NCBI GenBank assembly: GCA_965116565.1
Contig: OZ220699.1
Location: 1-64,000 of the forward strand
DNA from: Bin87 sp965116565
GTDB taxonomy: Bacteria; Chloroflexota; Dehalococcoidia; Lucifugimonadales; UBA3495
Direction of reading: 5' to 3'
DNA length: 64,000 nucleotides
Below the pieces are notes generated by a model. It ran no database searches. It was not told where the DNA came from and was given only the letters and a program-made list of their open reading frames with translations. A program made the translations under genes and the position numbers. This document shows positions 8,334 to 16,132 of the stretch, one piece after another. Positions within the stretch are counted from its first letter, which is position 1, and the number at the start of each line of letters is the position of its first letter.

Positions 8334-8422
8334 TGCTATACCTCGCTTATGGGAGCCGAGCGAACAGGTTGTTATACGTGCGGACGGCGAACGATGTATG
8401 TGCAGGACGGAGCAATGACAGA

Positions 8423-8451
8423 CTTTTACGCTTTAGTTGCATTCAGGTCAA
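8423..8451 (-). promoter_or_regulatory. Candidate sigma70-type promoter for accC-accB
   Basis: On the minus strand, TTGACC (8451-8446) and TAAAAG (8428-8423) are separated by 17 nt, in the 137-nt gap between recO and accC. The match is moderate; the leader would be about 80 nt. Confidence 0.35.
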
Positions 8452-8470
8452 CATAAAATCCTTGCAAGTT

Positions 8471-9253
8471 TCAAGCAAATTGGGTCGCATCCATGAAAGC
8501 CTGGGAACGAAGCTGGCGGTCCAGCCAGTACTGGACGGTTTCGGTGCACAGCGTGGTGACCTCCGCATGCACGGCTGCCGGCATGTTCAGGTGGGGCAGC
8601 CGGTCCACCGACTCGGTGCGGTGCAGCAGGCGCATGACCTTGAGCGCGGCCAGGGAAAGAGGGCGGATGAGCACCTCGTCGGGAATGCAGTCAGAGCAGA
8701 GGGTTCCGCCGGCGCCGGCGGCGTAGCGATGGCGCTCTGGCTCCAGTTCGGCGCTGCATTCGACACACTGGTACAGTTCGGGCATGAAGCCGGAGAGCTG
8801 CAGGATCCGGAGGTCGAAGTAGCGCAGGGGCAGGTCGAATGACAGATCAGCATCGCCCACGGCCGGTTGGCTGCCGATGACCCGCAGGGTCTGCAGCGCC
8901 AGGTCGAGCACCCGGGGGTTGGACGCTGAGGAGGCGCTGAAGCCGTCGATGAGTTCGGCGACGTGCAGGCCACGGGCGACACTGACGTAGTCGGATTTGA
9001 CGTCAGGGAACGCGTTGACGACCTCGACCTCGGCGACGGTGTCGAGGGTGCGGCCACGGGCGACGGACAGGCGGACCAGGGTGAGCGGCTCGAAGTGTCC
9101 CATCAGCTTGCTGGTGAGGCGACGGGCGCCCCGGGCCAGCACGTCCAGCTTGCCGTGCTCGCGGGTATAGACGGACGAGATGAGGTCGGCCTCGCCGACG
9201 GGCGACTTGCGGAGGGTGAGGCCGACGGCGCGGTAGGTTCGGGGCTGGGTCAT
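8471..9253 (-). CDS. recO: DNA repair protein RecO
   Basis: A 260-residue RecO, which loads RecA onto SSB-coated DNA together with RecR. The N-terminal OB-fold segment is clear (YRAVGLTLRKSPVGEADLI, then GKLDVLARGARR). A four-Cys zinc site appears as CVEC (about 165) and CSDC (about 191) in the C-terminal helical domain. It lies in the same minus-strand block as recR, ybaB and dnaX, which fits recombinational repair. Length is normal for the family. Confidence 0.93.
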   Translation of the reverse strand: MTQPRTYRAVGLTLRKSPVGEADLISSVYTREHGKLDVLARGARRLTSKLMGHFEPLTLVRLSVARGRTLDTVAEVEVVNAFPDVKSDYVSVARGLHVAELIDGFSASSASNPRVLDLALQTLRVIGSQPAVGDADLSFDLPLRYFDLRILQLSGFMPELYQCVECSAELEPERHRYAAGAGGTLCSDCIPDEVLIRPLSLAALKVMRLLHRTESVDRLPHLNMPAAVHAEVTTLCTETVQYWLDRQLRSQAFMDATQFA

Positions 9254-9332
9254 CGGTGTTGGTTACCTGAGACTGTCTGAAAACCTTAAACTGCCAGCGG
9301 AGGTAGCGCCGGGCATCAACGATTCAGATCGG

Positions 9333-9863
9333 TTACAGTCCGAGATGGTCGACTATTAGCCGAGCCGATTCATCGGGCTGCGTTTTGGACGTATCTATTG
9401 TAAGTCCGGATTCAGGCAGGGATGCAAAGTCGAAAGCGCCTCCATCCCGTAGCCGTCGGTACAGAGTCAACGAGCGAAGCTTGGCGAACTCGGCGCGCGA
9501 TTGATTCTCCATACGCTGTTCGAGTTCCGCCTCGGGGCAGGTGAGCGAAACGAACAGGACTCGGCCTCCAGCGCCTTCAATAGTTGTCACGACCGCACCA
9601 ACAAAGTCCGGGCGTACTGAATGTTCCGGCGTGAAGGTGGTGATGAGACCCGGAAGTTGTTCCTGCGCTGCTCGCTCCATCACGTTCAGCCATACTGCTT
9701 CTCGCATTTGCACGAAAGGAGAACTGCCGAAGTCAAACACCGCCAACAGCAAATCCACCACCAGATGATTGTGAAGGACCGGGAAGTCAGTCAGCTCTCC
9801 CAGACGCCGAGCCACCGTCAGCTTCCCCGACGCAGGAGGCCCATATATGAAGACCAACTGCAT
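9333..9863 (-). CDS. P-loop nucleotide kinase-like protein
   Basis: A 176-residue P-loop protein starting MQLVFIYGPPASGKLTVARRL, with Walker A GPPASGK. The adjacent NHLVVDLLLAVFDFG and VSLTCPEAELEQRMENQSR give a lid-like region as in shikimate or adenylate kinase relatives (AAA_18/AAA_33). I use ATG at 9863, because a longer upstream frame would run through the intergenic DNA and into recR in another frame. The substrate is unknown. It lies between recR and recO on the same strand, but with 70-80 nt gaps on both sides, so it may be an insertion into the repair cluster. Confidence 0.8.
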   Translation of the reverse strand: MQLVFIYGPPASGKLTVARRLGELTDFPVLHNHLVVDLLLAVFDFGSSPFVQMREAVWLNVMERAAQEQLPGLITTFTPEHSVRPDFVGAVVTTIEGAGGRVLFVSLTCPEAELEQRMENQSRAEFAKLRSLTLYRRLRDGGAFDFASLPESGLTIDTSKTQPDESARLIVDHLGL

Positions 9864-9933
9864 ACGAGACCCATACCAACTCTGCGTGTTTTGATCCAGT
9901 TTCTTATTGGTTGAGTCGTCCGCCCGAGAGACA

Positions 9934-10557
9934 TCATTCGAGTTGGTTGCGGCCGGCGAGGGCGCGGCTGAGGGTGGTCTCGTCGGCGAATTCCAGCGAG
10001 CCGCCGACGGGCAGGCCGAGGGCGAGACGGGTGATGCGGATGCCGGTGCCGGCGAGCCGGCGGTGGATGAAATCGGCGGTGGCGTCGCCCTCAAGGGTCG
10101 GGTTGGTGGCGACGATGAGTTCCTGCAGCGGGTTGTCCTGCCCCTGGAGACGGGCGAAAAGCTGGGGCAGGTGGATGTCTTCGGGGCCGATGCCGTTGAG
10201 GGGCGACAGCGCGCCGTGGAGGACGTGGTACATGCCGCGGTAAACGCGGGTGCGTTCCAGGGCGACGAGGTCGCGGGACTCCTCGACGACGCAGATCTGG
10301 TCGCGGTTGCGCTGGGGGTTGGCGCAAATGGCGCAGGGCGAGGCGTCGGTGAGGTTGCGGCACTCGTCGCAGAACAGGATCATGTCCTTGACGGCGACGA
10401 TGGCGTCGGCGAGGGCGCGGGCCTCATCGTCGGGTATGTGGGCGATGTGATAAGCGATGCGCTGGGCGCTCTTGGGGCCAATGCCGGGAAGCTGGTGCAG
10501 CCGGTCGATGAGTTGGCCGAGGGAGCGGGTGGTGCCCGGGGTGGGATCGGAGGTCAT
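9934..10557 (-). CDS. recR: Recombination protein RecR
   Basis: A 207-residue RecR, partner of RecO in RecF-pathway gap repair. Visible in order: helix-hairpin-helix LHQLPGIGPKSAQRIAYHI, four-Cys zinc finger CDEC...CAIC, Toprim segment (ICVVEESRDLVALERT), and C-terminal ATNPTLEGDATADFI and RLALGLPVGGSLEFADE. Length and order match the family. dnaX-ybaB-recR is a widely conserved order; here two small extra genes separate ybaB from recR. Confidence 0.97.
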   Translation of the reverse strand: MTSDPTPGTTRSLGQLIDRLHQLPGIGPKSAQRIAYHIAHIPDDEARALADAIVAVKDMILFCDECRNLTDASPCAICANPQRNRDQICVVEESRDLVALERTRVYRGMYHVLHGALSPLNGIGPEDIHLPQLFARLQGQDNPLQELIVATNPTLEGDATADFIHRRLAGTGIRITRLALGLPVGGSLEFADETTLSRALAGRNQLE

Positions 10558-10582
10558 GGTGTTTATGTGGTTGCGCCGGAGG

Positions 10583-10987
10583 TTATCCGCCGCTCACCGG
10601 CGCCGGTTGTGGCAAGGCGGCAAGCGCCGGCGCGAGGTGTACGGATGCCCGACGCAAATCCACCGCTACCACGTCCCATTCACTTCCATCGTCAAACCAC
10701 TGGCGGTAGCTCGCGAAGTCGCCATTGTCCACCACTCGATAATCGGCAGTCGGCTTGTCGCCCAGCGTCAGCGTGTCGGTGTCGGCATCGTAACCCCGCT
10801 CTGGGTCGAGCGGAAGGAACCGACTGACATCGTGAATGTCCACCCTGGTGATGTTCTCGTCATCCTCATCTTCGCCATCTATAGCGTAGATGACCCCAAA
10901 ATCGTCTCGTAAAGTGCCGCCGCCACCGCCTTTCGGAGACGCTATGAGTATGAGCACATCGTTTTCGGCGTAATAGCTAACTTGCAT
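10583..10987 (-). CDS. DUF2283-like protein
   Basis: A 134-residue protein with two repeats of the short DUF2283-type pattern: MQVSYYAENDVLILIAS at the start and GYDADTDTLTLGDKPTADY in the middle. The C-terminal part carries a conserved-looking SVHLAPALAALPQPAPVSGG tail. It overlaps the upstream gene (10977-11357) by 11 nt. In other bacteria small DUF2283 genes are commonly linked to DUF4258 genes, and a toxin-antitoxin relation has been suspected. Function is unproven. Confidence 0.6.
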   Translation of the reverse strand: MQVSYYAENDVLILIASPKGGGGGTLRDDFGVIYAIDGEDEDDENITRVDIHDVSRFLPLDPERGYDADTDTLTLGDKPTADYRVVDNGDFASYRQWFDDGSEWDVVAVDLRRASVHLAPALAALPQPAPVSGG

Positions 10988-11357
10988 CCCTCACCTCCAG
11001 GTTCTGGCAATGGCGTTGAAACCAGGGACGACCTGCTTGTCTGATCCTTCGGGCGGCTCTGTTGTCGAAAGTGGCCGTGATGATCTCTTCGTCGTCCAGC
11101 GAAACCGGAACTCGCAACATGGCTCGCTTGCCGGGAACGAATCCCCAGAACGTGATGGTCGTATTGCCGTCGCTGTTCGTACAGATGCCGCGAACAACCC
11201 AATGCTCCAGAACGTGTTGAATCCCGTTGGCGGTAACGTCGAGGTGGGGGTTCTCGCGCAAATGCCCGGTTAACCACCTGGTGACGCCGCCGGCCGTGAT
11301 GGTCTCCGGCAGTGGGAGTCGTTCCCGTGAGGGATCCTCGCTCCCCTGGCTGGCCAT
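10977..11357 (-). CDS. Small protein, possibly DUF4258-like
   Basis: A 126-residue protein. After a charged N-terminus it shows LRENPHLDVTANGIQHVLEHWVV, then a beta-hairpin-like stretch ITFWGFVPGKRAMLRVPVS, and DDEEIITATFDNRAARR, which resembles the DUF4258 pattern ending in 'vITay.d..a'. It is overlapped by the DUF2283 gene. Inserted between ybaB and recR. If this is a DUF4258/DUF2283 pair, this gene would be the toxin-like half. The family call is tentative. Confidence 0.55.
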   Translation of the reverse strand: MASQGSEDPSRERLPLPETITAGGVTRWLTGHLRENPHLDVTANGIQHVLEHWVVRGICTNSDGNTTITFWGFVPGKRAMLRVPVSLDDEEIITATFDNRAARRIRQAGRPWFQRHCQNLEVRDAS

Positions 11358-11366
11358 CCGGCCGAG

Positions 11367-11684
11367 CTAGATCAGGCCGGGGATGTTCATGCCGCCGGTG
11401 ACTGCGCCCATCTTTTCCGCGGCGAGTTCCTGGGTGCGGGTGAAGGCGTCGTTGACGGCGGCGGCGACCAGGTCCTGGAGGAGTTCGATGTCGGCCTGGT
11501 CCAAGTCCGGGGCGGCCTCCGGTTCGATGACTACCTCGGTGACTTCCTGCTTGCCGGTCATGGTGACACGGATAACGCCGCCGCCGGCGGAGCCCTCGAC
11601 GCTCATCGCTTCGAGTTCCTCCTGGGCCTTGGCGAGGCGGTTCTGCAACTGCTGGGCCTGACGCATCATGCGCTTGTTCATCAT
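11367..11684 (-). CDS. ybaB: YbaB/EbfC nucleoid-associated protein
   Basis: A 105-residue YbaB/EbfC family DNA-binding protein. Hallmarks are an N-terminal coiled coil (QAQQLQNRLAKAQEELEAM), then GGGVIRVTMTGKQEV and VVIEPEA, followed by a C-terminal helix. It lies between dnaX and recR as in most bacteria. An AGGAGG overlaps the dnaX stop region, about 14 nt from the first of two adjacent ATG codons. Confidence 0.93.
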   Translation of the reverse strand: MMNKRMMRQAQQLQNRLAKAQEELEAMSVEGSAGGGVIRVTMTGKQEVTEVVIEPEAAPDLDQADIELLQDLVAAAVNDAFTRTQELAAEKMGAVTGGMNIPGLI

Positions 11685-11702
11685 AATGGGTTTCGGAGCC
11701 TC

Positions 11703-13391
11703 CTATTGTTCGTCCAGGATGCGCGCGCCGAGGCCCATAGCGGTGCGGACCAGTGGGCTGTCCTGGACGGAGCCGCGGTTCGGATTTGCGCCGTCTCTGT
11801 TGGCGCCGGCCAGGATGACCTGGAAGGGATGACGTGAGCCAAAGGATTCTTCGATGGCCTGCTCAATAGTATCACGGACGCGGGGGTCGCTCAGTTCCTC
11901 CTGCATGCGGTCCAGGTTGGCGGCGTTGCTGAAGGGCAGCATGAGTGTGGAGTCGTCGTCAGACAGGTGGACGGTATTGGGCCGGCAGTCGCGCAGCAGC
12001 GCGCCGAGGTTGTACTTGCTGCCCTTGACACGACCCAGTTGACGCACAGCCTGCTCCCAGCGACCCTGCAGGCTGTCTGGAGCGGCGGCGGGGGCGCGGG
12101 CCGGCACTGGCCGGTTGTCGGGCGGCGGCGCAGGAGGCGCGGATTGGCGGGGCGGCGGTTGCGGTGGCGGGCCGGCGTTGTCCTGGCGCGGTCCACCCCT
12201 GGCGGCTTGCTGTGGAGGCGGGCCGGAACCGCGCTGGGTCTGGCGTCCGGCGGGCGCCTGTTGCGGCGGCATCGGAGGGGCCGACGGCGCGGGTTCCTGC
12301 GGCGCGTCCTGGCGGCAGATTTCGGCGGCGGCAATTTCCAGGGCGAGGGCGGACGGCGCGTCGTAGCGGAGGCCGGCGCTGGCTTCGCCCCAGATGCGCA
12401 CGGCGCGGAGGATCCGGTGGGAGTCGGTCTGCTGGATGGCGTCGCGGAGGCCGGAGAGGGTATCGTCGGGCAGGTCGAGATTCTGGCCGGCGTCCCAGGA
12501 CAGGAGGAGCATGGAACGGAGGAGGTCGAGGGTCTGGCGGTGAAGCTGGCGCGGCTCGCCGCCCTCCCATACCACTTCGTTGATGGTTTCCAGTGAGCCG
12601 GTGGTGTCGCCGGCGAGGAGTTTCCGGGCCAGGGCGAGGTAGGCGTCGCTGCGCACGAGCCCGAGGGACTCCTCGACGTCGCGCAGGGTGATGTCGGAAT
12701 CGGACGAGACGGCCAGTTGCTCGAGGATATTGAGGGCGTCGCGCATGGAGCCGCCGGCGTTGCGGGCGATCATGCGGAGGGCGTCGGGGTGAACCGCGAT
12801 GGCTTCCTGGTCGGTGATGTAGGCCAGGCGGTCGTAGATGGTCTGGCCGGGCAGGCGCCGGAAGTCGTAGCGCTGGCAGCGGGAGAGGATGGTGGGCAGG
12901 AGGCGGTCGGCCTCGGTGGTGCAGAGGATGAATATGACGTGGCCGGGCGGTTCCTCCAGGGTCTTGAGGAAGGCGTTGGAAGCCTCACGGGTGAGCATGT
13001 GGGCTTCGTCGATGATGTAAACCTTGCGGCGGTTCTGGGCGGGCTGGAAGTTGACCTTCTCGCGGATCTCGCGGATTTCCTCCACGCCGCGGTTGCTGGC
13101 GGCGTCCAGCTCGATGATGTCGAGGTTGCGGCCCTCGTTGATGGAGACGCAGATGGCGCACTCTTCGCAGGGGTCGCCCTGCTGCGGGTTGAGACAGTTG
13201 ACGGCCTTGGCGAGGACGCGGGCGGTGGTGGTCTTGCCGCTACCGCGGGTGCCGCAGAAGAGGTAGCTATGGCTGACGCGGTCCTGCAGCACGGCCTGCT
13301 TGAGCGTGCTGGCGACGTGCTCCTGGCCGGCCAGGTCGCTGAAGGTGCCGGGCCGCCACTTGCGGTAATAGACTTGCGCTGAGGTGGTCAT
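11703..13391 (-). CDS. dnaX: DNA polymerase III subunits gamma/tau
   Basis: A 562-residue clamp-loader ATPase. Seen in order: YRKWRPGTFSDLAGQEHV, Walker A GTRGSGKTTTARVLAKAVNC, zinc module CEECAIC, Walker B KVYIIDEAHMLT, sensor 1 and arginine finger region (ILSRCQRYDFRR), domain III, then a long Pro/Gln/Gly-rich linker (about 365-445) and a short C-terminal domain. I saw no convincing A-rich frameshift site, so probably only the long (tau-like) form is made. Confidence 0.96.
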   Translation of the reverse strand: MTTSAQVYYRKWRPGTFSDLAGQEHVASTLKQAVLQDRVSHSYLFCGTRGSGKTTTARVLAKAVNCLNPQQGDPCEECAICVSINEGRNLDIIELDAASNRGVEEIREIREKVNFQPAQNRRKVYIIDEAHMLTREASNAFLKTLEEPPGHVIFILCTTEADRLLPTILSRCQRYDFRRLPGQTIYDRLAYITDQEAIAVHPDALRMIARNAGGSMRDALNILEQLAVSSDSDITLRDVEESLGLVRSDAYLALARKLLAGDTTGSLETINEVVWEGGEPRQLHRQTLDLLRSMLLLSWDAGQNLDLPDDTLSGLRDAIQQTDSHRILRAVRIWGEASAGLRYDAPSALALEIAAAEICRQDAPQEPAPSAPPMPPQQAPAGRQTQRGSGPPPQQAARGGPRQDNAGPPPQPPPRQSAPPAPPPDNRPVPARAPAAAPDSLQGRWEQAVRQLGRVKGSKYNLGALLRDCRPNTVHLSDDDSTLMLPFSNAANLDRMQEELSDPRVRDTIEQAIEESFGSRHPFQVILAGANRDGANPNRGSVQDSPLVRTAMGLGARILDEQ

Positions 13392-13449
13392 GGGGCGAGA
13401 TGAGGGTCGAGAAATTAGGGGGCGCTGATGGGCTCAATGATAACGCCAA

Positions 13450-13477
13450 CGGCCCCGCCTGTGCCAGAGCGGGGCCG
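13450..13477 (-). terminator. Hairpin between brnA and dnaX
   Basis: A 9-bp perfect GC-rich stem (CGGCCCCGC / GCGGGGCCG) with a 10-nt loop lies in the 110-nt gap after the antitoxin gene. There is no proper T-run on either strand, so termination is only possible, not certain. Confidence 0.4.
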
Positions 13478-13501
13478 TCATGGGGTTTCCGTATGTTGGC
13501 G

Positions 13502-13687
13502 CTAATCGGCGGGCGCGGCCTCGGCGTTTTCAGCAGGTTCCGCGGGTTGGGACAGTTTGAGGTTTGGGAAGCGGACGCGTTTGGCCCTGCTCCAATCGAC
13601 GTAGTCGGTCGAGTCGTGGGTTTCCCAGAAGGCGCGTTCTTCGGCCTCGGTTTCAAAGTACGGAACTGGCTTAAGTTTCTTGGGCAT
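13502..13687 (-). CDS. brnA: CopG/BrnA-type antitoxin
   Basis: A 61-residue protein with the pattern of the CopG-type antitoxin family: FETEAEERAFWETHDSTDY followed by VDWSRAKRVRFPNL. The C-terminus is short and acidic (PAEPAENAEAAPAD), so the protein is at the small end of the family. It overlaps the toxin gene by 17 nt and is translated after it, the toxin-first order usual in BrnTA. It should bind BrnT and, with it, the operator upstream. Confidence 0.83.
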   Translation of the reverse strand: MPKKLKPVPYFETEAEERAFWETHDSTDYVDWSRAKRVRFPNLKLSQPAEPAENAEAAPAD

Positions 13688-13973
13688 AGCGTTCTCGCTC
13701 TCTTCGGCTCATCGGACGAGCGGATATGATTCGGATTAAAGCGCCCTCGTGACGCATTGTAAAGGTAACATGCAATCGCCGTCCGGAGTCGGAAATTCCG
13801 GAAGCGTTGAGTCTGCGCTCTTGCTGGCTATGTGCAGTGTCGTCAACGATCAAAAGAGGATGATTTGAGAAAACCTGCTCTGCCTCGATTTGATCAACAC
13901 CGTGGGTGTCAATATTTTTGCGCGCGTTGCCCTCGTCCCATTGGAAACCGGTCACCCGGCTGAGGTCGATCAT
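13671..13973 (-). CDS. brnT: BrnT family ribonuclease toxin
   Basis: A 100-residue BrnT (DUF497) protein, a RelE-fold RNase. Typical elements are FQWDEGNARKNIDTHGVDQI, EAEQVFSNHPLL, RRLHVTFTMRHEG and LIRIISARPMSRRERERYA. Located between the dnaX operon and the kinase triad, and expressed from the promoter at 14031-14059. Length is normal for the family. Confidence 0.92.
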   Translation of the reverse strand: MIDLSRVTGFQWDEGNARKNIDTHGVDQIEAEQVFSNHPLLIVDDTAHSQQERRLNASGISDSGRRLHVTFTMRHEGALIRIISARPMSRRERERYAQET

Positions 13974-14026
13974 TGATGGAATATGCTCACAGAATGACGT
14001 TGCCCTGCAGGCATTGCAGATGTTAT

Positions 14027-14059
14027 ATCCATAATAAATGGATTTTTAATCATCGTCAA
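14027..14059 (-). promoter_or_regulatory. brnTA promoter with operator-like inverted repeat
   Basis: On the minus strand TTGACG (14059-14054) and TATTAT (14036-14031) are 17 nt apart, close to consensus. The -10 lies inside a perfect inverted repeat ATCCAT-N5-ATGGAT (14027-14043). BrnTA modules are known to autoregulate, so this repeat is a good candidate binding site for the toxin-antitoxin complex. The transcript would start about 50 nt before brnT. Confidence 0.65.
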
Positions 14060-14103
14060 TTCGCGCGGCCATAATCTATTGACGGCGGTGAGGCTCCGGT
14101 TCG

Positions 14104-16104
14104 TCAGTCGAACGAGGGGGGTTCGGTGATTTCTTGCAGCGGCCGTTCGGTCACGAAAATATCGAATGTCTGGCTGATCTCATCACCGGCGCACTTGGCC
14201 GCGTCGTACACCGAGTCCGGGCAACGACGTTCCGCCTGGGCATTCTGATAGAAAATCGGACCCACGTAGTAGCATTTGCCGGGCAGCAGTTCCCGCAATC
14301 CCCCCTTGGGGACGCTGTGCTGGTAATCCAGGAGTATGGGATTGCGAGCGTGCTCCAAGGTCGTGCTCGGCCAGTCGGCCAGGTAGAACCAGGATTTCCG
14401 GCGGGGCCGGTCGCCCACGAAGCACCCTGACACGTACTGTCCGTCTCCGCGCACGCGGGTCAGATCGCTGGGCAGATATCCGCGTTGTTCCAGCAGCACC
14501 GGGTCCGGGTAGGGCACCGGTGTGGGTGTGGGCGCCGGTGGTACGGGAGTCGCGGTTGGTACCGGAGTGCTGGTCGGCGTAGGCAGAGCGGTGGGCGTGG
14601 GCGTGGGCGGCGGTGTCGGTAGTGGAGTAGAGGTCGGCTGGCTGGCCGCGACCGCTGCAGCCACCATGGCCGGGATGTCCGGCGTAGCGGTAGGCGGTGG
14701 CAATGGAGTGTTGGTAATCGGCGGAGTCGGAGTTTCGGTAGGTGCAGGGGTATCCGTTGGCGTCGGCTCGGCAGTGGGCGTAGCGGTGGGTTCGACCGCG
14801 GCTGCGACGGGGATTGACGTGGGAGCGACCGGCGGCGCTGACGATCCGGCTCCGATGGAACCGAGGACGGGCACGAGGCCGCCCAGGAACGCGCAGGATG
14901 CGACCATCGCAAGGACGCCCACGACGCCGGCGGCCATGATGAGGCGCACGGTTCTTGACAGTGTTGGTGTGCTGGTCGGGGTCTGACCGGCTTGCGGCGG
15001 AGCGTACGCCGGGCCGGATGGGGATGGCGCTGGATTCTGGCCGGAGGGTTGGCCACGGTTTCGGGACCGCCGTCGAACATTGACTCGCGGCCGTCGTGTC
15101 CCCTGTTGCCGGTGCAGTTCGATGGCGCGGTCCAGGGCGCGTATCCAGTCTTCGGGGCCGGGGCGTCCCGTGCCGGTCCTGAGCAGGAAGGGGTCGAACG
15201 CCTCGCAGAACAGGTGCTTGATCTCCTGGCGCAGGTTGTCCCAGTTCTCCTGGTACTGGGCGACCGGCTGCTTGTAATCGTCGGGGACGGTGTTGTCCTC
15301 GTTGTACGGGAAGTAGCCGTTTCGTATCTTTTCGCCCAGTTCGGTGACCGCGTCCTCGTCGTCGGGGGCAATGCGGCTCATGTAGGGGTGGTAGCCGCCC
15401 ATGACCAGTTTGAAGATGAGGACGGCCAGGCCGAACAGGTCGTCGTTCGGCCCCCGATCGATCTCGCTGAACCGGACACCCTGCAGGCGGGGCGGGGTGT
15501 AGTCCTCGCGGCCGACGGTGCAGCGGTACAGCCGGCCGCTGTTGGGGTCGCTGATCTGGATGGCGTCGATGTCGACGATGATGACCTCGGAGCGGGCGTT
15601 GACGAGGACGTTTTTCTCGTTGACGTCGCCGATGACGTGTCCGGCCGCGTGGATCTGGCGGACTGCCTCAGCAAGGTTGCGGGCCATCTGCAGCAGGTGG
15701 GAATCGTCGAAGGAGGCGCCCAGTTCCCGCTCGGTGCGCCGTCGGGCGGCCGGGTTGAAGAAAGCCTGGCTCTCGCGGAACTGGGACAGGTCAAAGTAGG
15801 GCATCAGGAACCCGACGATGCGGCCGGCGTCGTCGCGCAGCACGTCGTCGGGCCAGGCGAAGGGCAGATGAGCCAGCGACCTGCCCACGCCGAACATCCC
15901 GCCGCCGTGGATGGCAGTCGCCGCCGCGGGCCGCTGGCGAACCATCACCGCGATTTTTTCGCCGGCGCGGGAGGTGGGGTCATGCCAGATCTTGGCGACC
16001 TGGCGGCGATTGCCCTGCACCCGGTAAACCGCGCCCTCGCCGCCGCTGCCGACCTCTGCGCCGAGGCGGATGCGGTTGCCGCGAGTGTCGCGATAGTCAG
16101 GCAC
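14104..16104 (-). CDS. Membrane-anchored Ser/Thr protein kinase of TerY-P triad
   Basis: A 666-residue kinase. The N-terminal domain has a Gly-rich loop GAEVGSGGEGAVYRV, Lys in VAKIWHD, catalytic loop VIGDVNEKNVLV (HRD replaced by IGD but Asp and Asn kept) and DID in place of DFG. About residues 385-415 form one transmembrane helix. A long Thr-Pro-rich linker follows, then a C-terminal domain with several Cys residues (SGCFVGD, PGKCYYVGP, RRCPD, AAKCAG), likely outside the cell. Start is GTG. It is the third gene after terY and the PP2C gene, with a 16-nt gap, matching the described TerY-phosphorylation triad. Confidence 0.87.
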   Translation of the reverse strand: MPDYRDTRGNRIRLGAEVGSGGEGAVYRVQGNRRQVAKIWHDPTSRAGEKIAVMVRQRPAAATAIHGGGMFGVGRSLAHLPFAWPDDVLRDDAGRIVGFLMPYFDLSQFRESQAFFNPAARRRTERELGASFDDSHLLQMARNLAEAVRQIHAAGHVIGDVNEKNVLVNARSEVIIVDIDAIQISDPNSGRLYRCTVGREDYTPPRLQGVRFSEIDRGPNDDLFGLAVLIFKLVMGGYHPYMSRIAPDDEDAVTELGEKIRNGYFPYNEDNTVPDDYKQPVAQYQENWDNLRQEIKHLFCEAFDPFLLRTGTGRPGPEDWIRALDRAIELHRQQGTRRPRVNVRRRSRNRGQPSGQNPAPSPSGPAYAPPQAGQTPTSTPTLSRTVRLIMAAGVVGVLAMVASCAFLGGLVPVLGSIGAGSSAPPVAPTSIPVAAAVEPTATPTAEPTPTDTPAPTETPTPPITNTPLPPPTATPDIPAMVAAAVAASQPTSTPLPTPPPTPTPTALPTPTSTPVPTATPVPPAPTPTPVPYPDPVLLEQRGYLPSDLTRVRGDGQYVSGCFVGDRPRRKSWFYLADWPSTTLEHARNPILLDYQHSVPKGGLRELLPGKCYYVGPIFYQNAQAERRCPDSVYDAAKCAGDEISQTFDIFVTERPLQEITEPPSFD

Positions 16105-16132
16105 GTCAGGCCACCATGCGTCAGGCCACCAT
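16104..16132. repeat. 14-nt direct repeat at PP2C/kinase junction
   Basis: The 14-nt sequence CGTCAGGCCACCAT occurs twice with period 15. It duplicates the last codons and stop of the PP2C gene, leaving a second ATG-GTG-GCC-TGA just before the kinase GTG start. It looks like a slippage duplication. Confidence 0.85.

Noticed and set aside
11703..13391. Programmed frameshift in dnaX
   Set aside because: I searched by eye for an A-rich slippery site followed by a hairpin and saw none.
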